Source of the DNA: Eudorina sp. 2006-703-Eu-15
Taxonomy: Eukaryota > Chlorophyta > Chlorophyceae > Chlamydomonadales > Volvocaceae
Direction: 5' to 3'
DNA: 64,000 nt
NCBI GenBank assembly: GCA_003117195.1
Contig: BDSI01000127.1
Span: forward strand, 186,001-250,000
How positions within the stretch are numbered: position 1 is the first letter of the stretch; each line of letters starts with the position of its first letter. A program made the translations under genes and the position numbers. The notes under the pieces are model-generated. The model was not told the origin of the DNA. It saw only the letters and a program-made list of their open reading frames with translations, and did no database searches. Below, piece after piece: positions 32,601-43,532 of this stretch.

Positions 32601-35600
32601 TGAGGAGACTCCAGTGGTGGTGTGTGCCCCCTGTGACCCATCGCTGGGGACATTAAAAACGACTAAAGAAGAAAAACGCACAGACAATCCAGCCCGGGGC
32701 GGGAGGGCCAGCCAAACCGCTGCTGTGCACTGCTTCCGTTCGAACCCCGCATGCGCTGTGGGGGCAGTGCGTCGCTGTGGGGCACCGCACCGCACCGCAC
32801 CGCACCGCACCGCACCGCACCGCACCGCACCGCACCGCACCGCACCGCACCGCACCGCACCGCACCGCACCGCACCGCACCGCACCGCACCGCACCACAC
32901 CGCACCGCACCGCACCGCACCGCACCGCACCGCACCGCACCGCACCGCACCGCACCGCACCGCACCGCACCGCACCGCACCGCACCGCACCGCACCGCAC
33001 CGCACCGCACCGCACCGCACCGCACCGCACCGCACCGCACCGCACCGCGCCGCGCCGCAGCTCGCAGCGTCCAAACGAGCCAAACGTCGGGGCTCGAGGG
33101 CCACATCAGCAACCACCCCGGTACGGTGCTTGTCTTTGAATCAAAACAAAAAGAATCCATCCATACACCCCCCCACCCACCCACCCACCGGCCTGCCCCT
33201 TCCGGCCTCGCCACGCAGATCATGCACCGCGACATCAAGCCCGCCAACATCCTGCTGACCGGGTACACCCCGGGTGTGGGCAGCGGCGGCGTCGTCAAGT
33301 TATGCGACTTCGGGTTCGCTAGAACGGTGGTGGGCGCGGGTCGGGCGGGGGGCGGCGGCGGCACCGGCGCCGGCGCTGCGGGCCTGTCGTCGTACGTCAT
33401 GACGCGATGGTACCGCCCGCCTGAGGTGAGTGAACGAGGTACGGCCGTGACATCTGTCGTACGGGGCGCGGCGCGCCCGCGGTGCCGCGAGAGTGGTGCC
33501 TTTGGGAGGGGCGGGGAGCGGAGGGCTGCATTTATGGGCGGCATTGCGGACCCGTCTTCTATCTGCCCGCCACACGCCGCAAACCTGCGACTGTGACTGC
33601 GGACGAGACACCCGGCCTTCCCCGCGAGGGGAGGAGAGAGAGTTCTTCGGCGGTATCTCCGGGTTGGCAGCCCTCGGCCAGCGTCATGCCCGGTCAGATA
33701 TGTAACACACACGCGGCAGGATGCCTGTCCATCTGTCTGTGTGTCCCTCTGTGTCTGTGCGTGCGAGCAAGGATGCTACTGTTTGTTTCACCAGGAATGG
33801 ATGCCCCCGTTGATCCTGTAACGTGTGCACCACCACCACCAGCACCCCGGCTCGACCAGTGCTGGCCTGGCCTGGCCTGGCCTGACCTGGCCTGGCCTGG
33901 CCTGGCCGCCAGGGTTGCTGACCTTGCTGCAATGTACGGCCCGGTGCGCGGAGCACAGGTGCTGGTGGGTGATACGTACGGCACCTCCATCGACGTCTGG
34001 TCGTACGGCTGCACGCTGGCGGAGCTCGCATCCGGGCGGCCGCTGTTTCCCGGTGGGTGGGTGGGTGGGTGGGTGGCTAGGGTTGGGGTTCTGGGGCCCC
34101 CGCCTGCCTTGGGGCCCTCCTCCGCCGTCATGGGATATGGGACCCCATTCCACAGCCACTCACTGCCGCCCGCAGGCACCGATGACCTCTTACATGTAGG
34201 GTCCCGCTGCAACATGAGTGCATTCATTCATTCATCCCTCCCTGCCTGCCCGCCTCTCCTGCCCGCCTCCTCGTCCACGCCCAGGTCGCTCCACGGTTGA
34301 CCAGCTGTGGCGGATCATGAGGTGCCTGGGGCCGCTGCCGCCGCTGCAGACCGCCTGCATGCGGCGGGACCTGCGGCTCCAGGCGGTGTGGACCCCGCCC
34401 CAGAGGGTCAAGACGCTGCGGCAGCGACTGCCGGTGGGGCCGGGGGGGGTGGCGGCGTGGCGGGGCCGGCGGGGGTGGCGGTGTGTTTCTTAGGCGTGGG
34501 TGACGGTGTGTGTGTGTGTTCTTTATATCTGATCAGGCCTGACGTTGCGCCCTCCCGCCCTCCCCCGTGTCCCGCCCTCCTTTCTGATTCCCCTCTGGAC
34601 TGTTAGGACTTGGACCCCCGGCTGTTCGAAGTGGTAAGCGCCAGTCTCACCCTGGACCCACAGCGCCGACCCACGGTTCAGCAGCTGCTACAGATGCCGT
34701 ACTTCTGGGACGTTCGTACCCTGATCGCCAATACCGACCTGGCGCGGCAACTGCCGTACGCGGCCGACATGGCTTGTACAATCAACTTCAAGCCGTCGGC
34801 CGCGGCCTCGTTGGCGGCGGCCACGGCGGCGGCGGCGGCGAAGCCAACCGTCATCGTTGGCAGCGCGCCAGGTCGTACGGACAATGTGTTCGACGCCAGC
34901 TCGCCGGCGCAAGTGCAGAAGACGGCTGTTTCGATGTCAAACAGCATTACGACAACTGGTACGGCAGAGTATATGCCGCCGATGAGGACAGCAGCCCCTG
35001 CGGCAGGTCTTGTTGTGGGCGATTTGAAAGCGCAGCCGATGCCGGCGGTGGCACCGGCGGTTGCGGTGGCACCGGCGGTTGCGGTGGCACCGGCGGTGGC
35101 GGTGGCACCGGCGGTTGCGGTGGCACCGGCGGTGGCGGTGGCACCGACGGTGGCGGTGGCGACGTGCGCCGCTACTCCTGATGTCGTACAAGGCCCCTCT
35201 CAAGCAGTCAGCCTTCCTGCGGATCAAGCCCGTGAGCGCGGCGGCGACGGCGGCGTCAGGACAGGGCCTGGCGGCGCAGGTGGCGGCGGCGGCCGAGCCG
35301 TCGTCGGAGAAGCAGCAGCGCGTGCCCTGGTGCCATCGCCGGTGGCGACGGCGGCGGCGGCAGCGGCGGCGGCGCCACCGCCACAGCCGCCACAGAACCC
35401 GCAGATCAGCAATCAGGCAGGTGCCGCTGTGTACGACACATCGTACGTGGCCTGGTCGAACTCGTCAAATACTGGAAACGCGGTCGCGGTCGACGCCGCT
35501 GCGGCTGAGGCAGCGGCGGCGGCGGCAGCGGCAGCGGAAGCCCAGGACCTTTCATCGGGCGCATGGGACGTCGGCCAATGTTCAAACGGCCTGCAAGCGC

Positions 35601-38600
35601 AGATGGCGGCGGCGACGGCGGCCACCGCGGCCAAGGCTGCCAATGCGGCCGCCGCGGCGACTGCGGCGGCCACGGCGGCGGCCGCCACGGCCGCCACGGC
35701 CGCCGCCGTCGCGGCCGCCGCCAACGCCGCCGCGGCGGCGGCCGCGAGCGCGGCGGCGACGGCGGCCGCCGCCATCATCAGCGGCGGCTGTGACGGCTGC
35801 GCTGACGTGTCCGTGTCGCTGCCGCCGCCGCTGCGGCAGCAGACGCCGCCAAGGCTGGCGCTTCCGTCGCCGTCAGCGGCGTCAGCGGGACCTCAAACGC
35901 CCAACCGGTCCCACGATCCGTCCGTCAGTACGGCATTAGCTGCGGACACCGGCGCCGCGGATGCCGTTGGGGATCCCCGCACGACTCCCAACCGGTTGTC
36001 AGCCGCCGCGGGAGCCAAAAGTGCCCAGGTTATCAACGCCATTTCTTTGTTCCAATCGATGACCGTGAACGGCGCAATAGCGACGCCGTCACCGTACGAC
36101 ACCTCTCTCGCCGTTCATGCCGCCGCCGGTGGTAGCGCCGGCGCCGGTCACGCCGTCCTGGAAGTGGCGGCGGCGGCGGCGGGGGCCGCCGACGCTGGCG
36201 CAAGCAGCGGCGCCACTGCCACCGTTGTTGTCTCCGCCGCCGCCGCCGCCGCCGCCGGCCCGTCAGGGAATTCGTACAACGGCGGCCCTTCAGTTTTCGC
36301 CACATCGGGTCCGGCCAGTGGCGGGCTTGTTTACCTCCCAATGGCCGAGGACGGAGCGAACTCCCACGCAGCCAATTCGCCGGCGCCGAGGCCGTACGCA
36401 GCGGGGACGGCGGCGGGAGCCGACGGTGGCGGCGCCGGTGGCGGTGGCGGCGCTTCTCCTCGGCGTCAGATGCCGAACCAGCGGCCCAGAGCCGAGTCCC
36501 GGGCCCATTTCCTCCACCTTCCTGGAAGCATCGCGGGTGCCGGCGGGAGCGGCGGCGGCGGCGCCATCGGTGGCGGCACCGGCCTGGGTGCCATCCTCCT
36601 CGCCGGCGGCAGCACCGGAGGCAGTGCCGCCGCCGCTGCCGCAGGCGTTGGCGTCCTCAGCAACGTTGGCGCGCCCGTGGGCGGCCTGGCGAAGCTGCTC
36701 CACCCCGTCGCGCGCGTCTTCAGCACCGGCGGCGGCGGCGGCGGCGGCGGGAGCCCCAACATCGTGTCTATTGCCTCTGATACTGCAGACGCAAAGTACG
36801 ACAGCCTTTCCCGATTTGCAAACGACACGATCGCAACTTCGGAGCTGGTTTCGGAGCTGAAGTACATTGGCAGCCCCGCGGGCGCGCCGGGCATGAGCCA
36901 TTACATCGCAGCAGGGGGCCCTATGCCCCACCGCCGCGGCCCACCCCTGCCTGCAGGTTACGTGTTTTTGTCGTCGCACACGGAAACGCAAGGTGGGTAT
37001 TGGTTGGTTTGTGCTTTCTCAGGCCCGTAGCTTGTGTCTGGAAGTTTATGGCTTGTAGCTTGAAGCTTGTAGAGGCTTGTAGCTTGAAGCTTGTAGAGGC
37101 TTGTAGCTTGTAGAGGCTTGTAGCTTGTAGAGGCTTGTAGCTTGTAGCTTGTAGAGGCTTGTAGCTTGTAGAGGCTTGTAGCTTGTAGAGGCTTGTAGCT
37201 TGTAGAGGCTTGTAGCTTGTAGAGGCTTGTAGCTTGTAGCTTGTAGCTTGTAGCTTGTAGCTTGTAGCTTGTAGCTTGTAGCTTGTAGCTTGTAGCTTGT
37301 AGCTTGTAGCTTGTAGCTTGTAGCTTGTAGCTTGTAGCTTGTAGCTTGTAGCTTGTAGCTTGTAGCTTGTAGCTTGTGCTACTTGGAAACTTTCAAGCGT
37401 GTCGGCGCCTCTTGCTCTTGCTGTGATCCATGCTGGCCGGCTTGTCTACGGGCATGGTGATGTGTGCATTTGTATGTGTTGTACATATTCCATGCATGAC
37501 ATGATGTGAACAGCATAGTCCCTCCCTGGCCCCACGCCTACCCGCTCGGGTTTGATCGGTGCAGGCAGCATCCAGATAACCGAATCCGCAACCGGTTGCG
37601 CCGGTGTCGTACAAACAACCGGGGATGTCGTACTGGCCAGCAGCCCTATCCCGGGTTGCACCTTCGAGCTCGATGCATACCCATGTACGGCAGAACAGAC
37701 CACAGAGATGTACGACACGCAGCACGGCAGCCCTTTCGCGGCAGGGGTCGGCGGTGGCGGCGGCGGTGGCGGTGGAGGCGGCGGCGGCGTCGGCGGCTCG
37801 CCGTGCCACCCGCCGGCCCGCCACCACAGCAAGCTATGGAGCTGGGCGCTGTCGTCCCTCCGGATCGCGGGCGGGTTGGAGCCGTCGCCGGCGGCCGCCG
37901 GCGCGCTGCTGCCGGCGTCACACTCGCTGCAACTGCAGACCTCCCAACCGCAAGTGCTGCTGCCCGCACAATCCGTGCAGCTGCCCACGGGCACGGGCTC
38001 CCCACACGCGCAACACCGTCAGCCACAGCAGCACCAGCAACACCCGCAGCACCCATATCCCCTGCAACAGTATCCGCCGCAGTTGCAGCCGCCGCCTCAG
38101 GTCGCCTCCGGCGCCGCCGTCGGCGCGCACTTCACACACACGCTCCGGTGGCTAGGCGCCCACGGCCCCGCGGGCAGCACCACCCGCACAGACGCCGAGG
38201 ACCGAGTGGGCAATCACCCCGCAGCGGCGGCGGCGGCGACGGCCACGGAGGTGGCCGCCATGGCGGCGGTTCGGTACGGCAGCCACGGCGGCGCCGGCGC
38301 CGTGGGCATGGGCGGCAGCTGTACGACAGGTAGCATGCTCAACACAGGAGGCAGCAGCGTTGGGGCTCGGGGCTTTGATGCGCTGAATGCGCCTGAAACC
38401 CCTGACGGCGTCGGCGTCGGCCTGGCCAAGGACGGCGCCGGCACCGTCGGCGGCGGCGGCGGCAGCGTCGAATGTGACCGTACCGGCGCTGCCGCCACGG
38501 CGACCGGCGCCACTGAGTATGGCGGGGCACTGGCCGACCGCGCCGGCGGCGGCGGTGGCGGCGGCCAATCGCGCAAGTACGGCCGCAGGGGCAAGTCCCT

Positions 38601-38742
38601 GATCGCGACACGATCCCTCCCCGGCTGGCTCTTTCCGCCGCTCCTCCGCGGCGGCACCGCCGGCAGCATCATCGTCGGCAGCGAGGCCGGCAGCAGCAGC
38701 GTGCACGGCGGCGCCGCCGGCGCCGGGGCGCCGCCCGGCATG

Positions 38743-38784
<42 letters not shown>

Positions 38785-41343
38785 AACGGCGCCGTGAGGC
38801 AGCTCAGTCGGGCGCAGCACGTGGTGCTGCAGTCAAGTCACAGTTACCTGCACTGCCCGGGCGAGGTGGTGAGAGGGAGCGGAGGTTGCGGTTGGGCTCG
38901 GTCGCGGTGATGTCCTACCCCGGTGGCGGTTGTCGGTTGTCGGTTACCAACGGGTAATAGGTCGTATCTTTATTTTGTTCTGAGGATTTTCCTGGCCATC
39001 TAGCCGCCCATTGGGGATCCTGGAGGTTGGCTTGACAGGGGTTGACCCGCTTCCTCAAACGGGAAATGCTATATAATGCAACGTAGATTGAATGATGATG
39101 TTAGCGTACAAGAGCCGTATTGTCAAGCAAGGGCGCTCGCCGCTGGACGCTGCGGGTGCGGCTCCACAAACTGCCCCAGCAGTCCGATTCATACCTTCTG
39201 TACGATGTACGATGTACGATGTACGATGCCCTTCCTTTCGCTGCGATCTATTGAGCTCCACCCACGCACCCCCCCCACGTACCCCCCCCCCCACACACAC
39301 AAGCCCTAGGAATGTTGGCCCTCGCCCCCCGGGCCCTGTCGTACACAGGTCACTAGCACCCTGTCTTCCACCTGCCTGCCACCTGTGGATGAGCCCCAAG
39401 CGGCGGAAGCATGGGTCAACGGCGACATTGGCGGCGGCGGCGGCGGCAGTGTACGGCGCTCGCCGCCGACGGGCCCCCGTGACCCCGCGGAGGGCTTCCT
39501 GGCGGCGACGGCACCCGGGGCCGCCAGCGGGATCTTGTCACAGGTGGCGCCGCGTCGCGTCGTCACTGCCGTCGCCGTCGCTGCTGCTACGGCAGCCGCC
39601 TCCGTCGCGTCAAGTGCCGCCGTCAGCGGCGGCGCCGCCGGTACCGGCACGACAACCTCGACTGCGCCAGCCTACCTGCCGGACGCCGCCGCCGCCGCCG
39701 CTGCGGCCGTCGAGGGGCGCTCTATCAGAGGCCCGAGCAGCACCGCGGCGGCGGTGACGACGACAGCTGATGTCATGGCGCCCGTCTCGCAGCCCCTGTA
39801 CGGCAGGCCTGCCGGCAGCGGCAAGACATCCGGCGGACAGCAGGCACCGGCGCAGCGCATCGGCCGACAGACGCCCACCGCCGTCGCGGCGGCGGGCAGC
39901 CGAGCGCCGTCCAAGTTGACGCGGAAAGCGAGTTCGAACTCGGGATCCAGATCTGGATCCCGATTGGGATCGAGATCCTCGTCAAACTCCGGCGCGGCAG
40001 CGGCGGTCGCGGCGACGCCGCTTGCGGCTTCGGTCCCGAGGGACACGCGTGCCCGCGTCGGCTGCTTCCCAGTGGCCACATCAGGTGCGAGCTTCCTTAA
40101 CATGTTCTCGTCTTTCAAAGCGCCGTTGAACCGAGGCAATCGTACTTGTACGGCAGCCGCTGGCGACGCCAGCGGCGGCGGCGGCGGGTTACTGCGCCTG
40201 GGCGGTATGCAGATGGCGCCCGGCGGCAGCAGCGGCGGCGGCGCCGCCGCCGCCGCCGCCGTCGCTGCGGAGGCGCCGCCGCTGCGCCTCAGCAACGGGC
40301 GATTTGGGATGATGAACCGATTGTCGGAGGAACGGCGCTGCTCGCTGGGGTCAGAGGCATCGGCGCGTGGGGACAGCGGCGACGTCCGCAGCGACGGCGG
40401 CGGCGGCGGCGGCGATGACTACGGGGACGGGGAGGGGGACGAGAGCTCAACCACGGGCAAGTGCACGGGAGGTCTGAGCGTGCACTGCGCGCGACAATCC
40501 TGTACGACATTGTACTACAGCAAGCCGTCCGGTGCCAGCAGCAGCTGTGCTTACGGGTTGTCGACCAGCGGCAGCGAGCCGTACAATGCGCTGCAGCGCG
40601 CCGGCAGCGCCGGCAACGGCGCCCTGGGGCCGAGCGGCGACGCGCTCATCCCGCCGCAATCCATTGGACCCACCATCCTCGAATCGGAGGAGAATACCGT
40701 GATGATTGCTGCCAGTGCGGATCGAGCCCGGGGGAGCGCCATGCCCATGGCCACGCAGGCCGCCGCGGGTTTGAACCAGCGGAAGCCAGGCGGCGACGCC
40801 GGCGCCGGCGCCGTGCCCGTTCCCTGCACCACCGCGACGACCGCAGGCGCCGCTGCGTTCCCAGTCACAGCCAATTGTGCGGCCCCGGCCCCGGCCCCGG
40901 CCCCGGCCCCGGCCAGCAGACCGCCGTCCACCAGCTGGCACCTTCCCGGGGCACTCGCCTCCGCCACCGCCACCGGCCACAACGGCAGCTCGTTCAGCAT
41001 AGCCAAGGGCAAGCCCAGCGGCGGCGCCGCCGCCGCCGCGGCCGCGGCCGCCGCTGCCGGCTCGGGGGCCAGCACGCTAGCTGCGGCAGCTGGCCGCGCC
41101 GCGGCCGCCGGCTTGGGTTCCGACGGCAGCGTGGGCCGCGGCCGGGACCCGCCCGGCGCCGCCGCCAGCACTGCGGTGATCGATGACGGGGCCAGCAGCT
41201 TCGGCCGAGTCACCGAGCCGCCGGAGAACGCGGGGGCGGCGAGCGCGCGTAGCGGCAGCGCCAAGAGCAGCGGCGGCTTGCGGGGACGGCTGCGGCACCT
41301 GCGTCTGCGGATGAAGGAGCTCCTCGTCGGGTCCTCACGGTAG
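29615..41343 (+). CDS. CDKL-type Ser/Thr protein kinase A with giant low-complexity tail (2168 aa)
   Basis: Ten exons: 29615-29743, 31139-31239, 31848-31890, 32284-32382, 33219-33425, 33959-34052, 34285-34433, 34607-36992, 37565-38868, 39349-41343; 6507 nt with every phase matching. The kinase domain spans about residues 4-309: loop [11 protein letters not shown], Lys33 in CAAK, Glu51 in [15 protein letters not shown] (127-134), KLCDFGFAR (DFG 154-156), [20 protein letters not shown], then [30 protein letters not shown] and the DQL...CLG region are typical of the CDKL branch of CMGC kinases, which in Chlamydomonas includes flagellar-length regulators. Odd points: the first glycine of GxGxxG is Ser, and the usual T(E/D)Y is SSY. 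The ~1860-residue tail is rich in Ala, Gly and Ser, includes VAVAP repeats and long Ala tracts, and ends in basic [15 protein letters not shown]. Start is the first in-frame ATG, within an AT-rich island. No TGTAA lies close to the stop. Confidence 0.9.
31025..31100 (+). repeat. ~22-bp tandem repeat near the end of intron 1
   Basis: About three copies of a unit containing ATCCCGAATCCCGAACGGTT, within 40 bp of the exon 2 acceptor of kinase A. Confidence 0.85.
31605..31721 (+). repeat. 12-bp repeat CCCTTCCCCACG in intron 2
   Basis: About ten near-perfect copies of CCCTTCCCCACG, about 125 bp upstream of the exon 3 acceptor of kinase A. Confidence 0.95.
32783..33052 (+). repeat. ~270 bp (CACCG)n array in intron 4
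   Basis: About 53 units of CGCAC/CACCG with a single CACAC variant near 32896, in kinase A intron 4. Homogeneity suggests recent expansion. Confidence 0.97.
37030..37378 (+). repeat. AGCTTGT / AGAGGCTTGT repeat filling intron 8
   Basis: The left half alternates TAGAGGCTTGTAGCTTG units. The right half (about 37220-37375) is almost pure TAGCTTG heptamer, around 20 copies. It occupies most of the 572 bp intron between kinase A exons 8 and 9. Confidence 0.95.
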
Positions 41344-41480
41344 AGGGAGTGCATCAGCAGCGGCGGTAGGGGGGTGCATCAGCAGCGGCGGTAAAGGGGG
41401 TGCATCAGCAGCGGGGTTAGGGAGGTGCATCAGCAGCGGGGGTAGGGAGGTGCATCAGCAGCGGCGGTAGGGTGCATCAG
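41344..41480 (+). repeat. ~25-bp repeat beginning at kinase A stop
   Basis: Five to six copies of a unit with GTGCATCAGCAGCGGCGGTA, starting 4-5 bp after the TAG of kinase A, so probably in the 3' UTR. Confidence 0.9.
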
Positions 41481-42065
41481 AATGCATGTCGGGGGCAGCC
41501 GCGGGAAGCGGGCGGAGGTGCACGGGCACGGGGTGGCTGCGGCGATGATATGAGGGGTGGGCGCCGTGTGTCGTCGTCGTCGTCGTTGTTGTTGTCGGTG
41601 GTGGTGGTGGTGGTGGTGGTGGTGGTGGTGGTGGTGGTGGTGGTGGTGGTAGTGGTACGTGTACAAGGAATGGCGGGAAGCTCAGGAGCGATTGCAGGGG
41701 TGCGCGGCGGGCGCGCGAGCGTGTACGACGTGTACGACGTGCAGCGCACTGTGGGACGGTTGGGGAGGAAAGAGGCAGCCTGCTGGGGAGCCACGCCAGC
41801 GGTGTCTTGGAAGAACTGGTGGATGCAGACATGGAAGAATTGATGGATGGATGTATGTCGGTGTGCATCCCAAGTACAGTGCACACACGCACCTCGCACG
41901 CTCACGCACACTCACATACGGTGATTGGGAAGTGGGGCGACTCAGATGAAGGACACCGAGGGCACTAGTCCACTAGGGTGCCTCGCGAGGTTGCTTACTG
42001 GAAGCAAACCACGCGGAGGGAGAGACACCGGCGAGCGGGCACACCAGCATGTACACCGCTCCAAA

Positions 42066-42116
42066 ACAGTTCGGTACGATTCGGTACGATTCGGTACGAT
42101 TCGGTACGGTTCGGTT
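42066..42116 (+). repeat. 10-bp repeat TTCGGTACGA
   Basis: Five consecutive copies, the last ones degenerating to TTCGGTACGG and TTCGG. It contains the GTACG core that is common across the window. Confidence 0.95.
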
Positions 42117-42923
42117 CGGCGCCGTACGGGGCCTGGTAAGCCGCGCGACTCCTCCTCATACAGCCATTATATTGTGGCACCCGGGGCGGGATCGACGCCA
42201 AGCCAGTGGGGAAGTTCAACACGCCCCAGGAAGGAAGGAAGGGAGGACGGGAGGAAGGCGGAGAGCACTGTATGGTGCATTGATGGCGAAGCATACGAAG
42301 AAGCACAGCACAGCACAGCACAGCACAGCGTTATGGCCACGCGGGGCTCAGCAAAGCGCCGCCTGCCAAGCGCATTCACAGACATACACACCTCCACCCC
42401 CGACCCGCCGATATTCACCATTGGATGTCATCAGGGGCCGGCAGGGGGGCCGCACAAATGCAGTAACAATTAAATTAATTATTGTACTGTTGCTTTTGGG
42501 CAGAGAGCATATCGCTTGTCGACCTCCATCCGCGCTGTTTGCCCAGACATGACTGGTTTCTGGTTTCTGCTTCTGTAGCCATCGTGGCCTGTGTCATCGT
42601 TTCGATTCATATAGTTGCGTGCGTTTTTTGTACTTCAGGTTCTGGTTGTAATGGTTGTAGCGGCTGGCAGTTGGCGGATCTACTATGTACTCGCGGCAGG
42701 ATCGATCCACGGTATATTGTCCGTTGGTACAGCATCCAGGCAGCAGCGGGGTCATCCATCACGGTTGCGCTGCATTATTGTATGTCGGCGTTCGTCGAGC
42801 GGTCCAGGGCGGGAGTGAATGAAGCGTGACGGATCCTCACTTTAAGGCGTTAGTTAAGGCGCAGCGGGCATACATGGGCGAGGGGGATCCGTCCAGCTGC
42901 TGCGCCGAGCCATGCCAAGGCCG

Positions 42924-43532
42924 CGTCCGTGCGTGTGCGTGTGCGTGTGCGTGTGCGTGTGCGTGTGCGTGTGCGTGTGCGTGTGCGTGTGCGTGTGCGT
43001 GTGCGTGTGCGTGTGCGTGTGCGTGTGCGTGTGCGTGTGCGTGTGCGTGTGCGTGTGCGTGTGCGTGTGCGTGTGCGTGTGCGTGTGCGTGTGCGTGTGC
43101 GTGTGCGTGTGCGTGTGCGTGTGCGTGTGCGTGTGCGTGTGCGTGTGCGTGTGCGTGTGCGTGTGCGTGTGCGTGTGCGTGTGCGTGTGCGTGTGCGTGT
43201 GCGTGTGCGTGTGCGTGTGCGTGTGCGTGTGCGTGTGCGTGTGCGTGTGCGTGTGCGTGTGCGTGTGCGTGTGCGTGTGCGTGTGCGTGTGCGTGTGCGT
43301 GTGCGTGTGCGTGTGCGTGTGCGTGTGCGTGTGCGTGTGCGTGTGCGTGTGCGTGTGCGTGTGCGTGTGCGTGTGCGTGTGCGTGTGCGTGTGCGTGTGC
43401 GTGTGCGTGTGCGTGTGCGTGTGCGTGCGCGTGCGTGTGCGTGTGCGTGTGCGTGTGCGTGTGCGTGTGCGTGTGCGTGTGCGTGTGCGTGTGCGTGTGC
43501 GTGTGCGTGTGCGTGTGCGTGTGCGTGTGCGT
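42924..43532 (+). repeat. ~600 bp (GCGTGT)n hexanucleotide satellite
   Basis: Roughly 100 hexamers, essentially perfect, with one visible interruption (GTGCGTGCGCGTGCG at about 43420-43440). Strict purine-pyrimidine alternation makes it a strong Z-DNA candidate. Not a telomere repeat of green algae (TTTTAGGG/TTTAGGG). Confidence 0.98.

Noticed and set aside
42924..43532. Telomere-like array
   Set aside because: GCGTGT does not match green algal telomere repeats (TTTTAGGG/TTTAGGG), and the array is internal.
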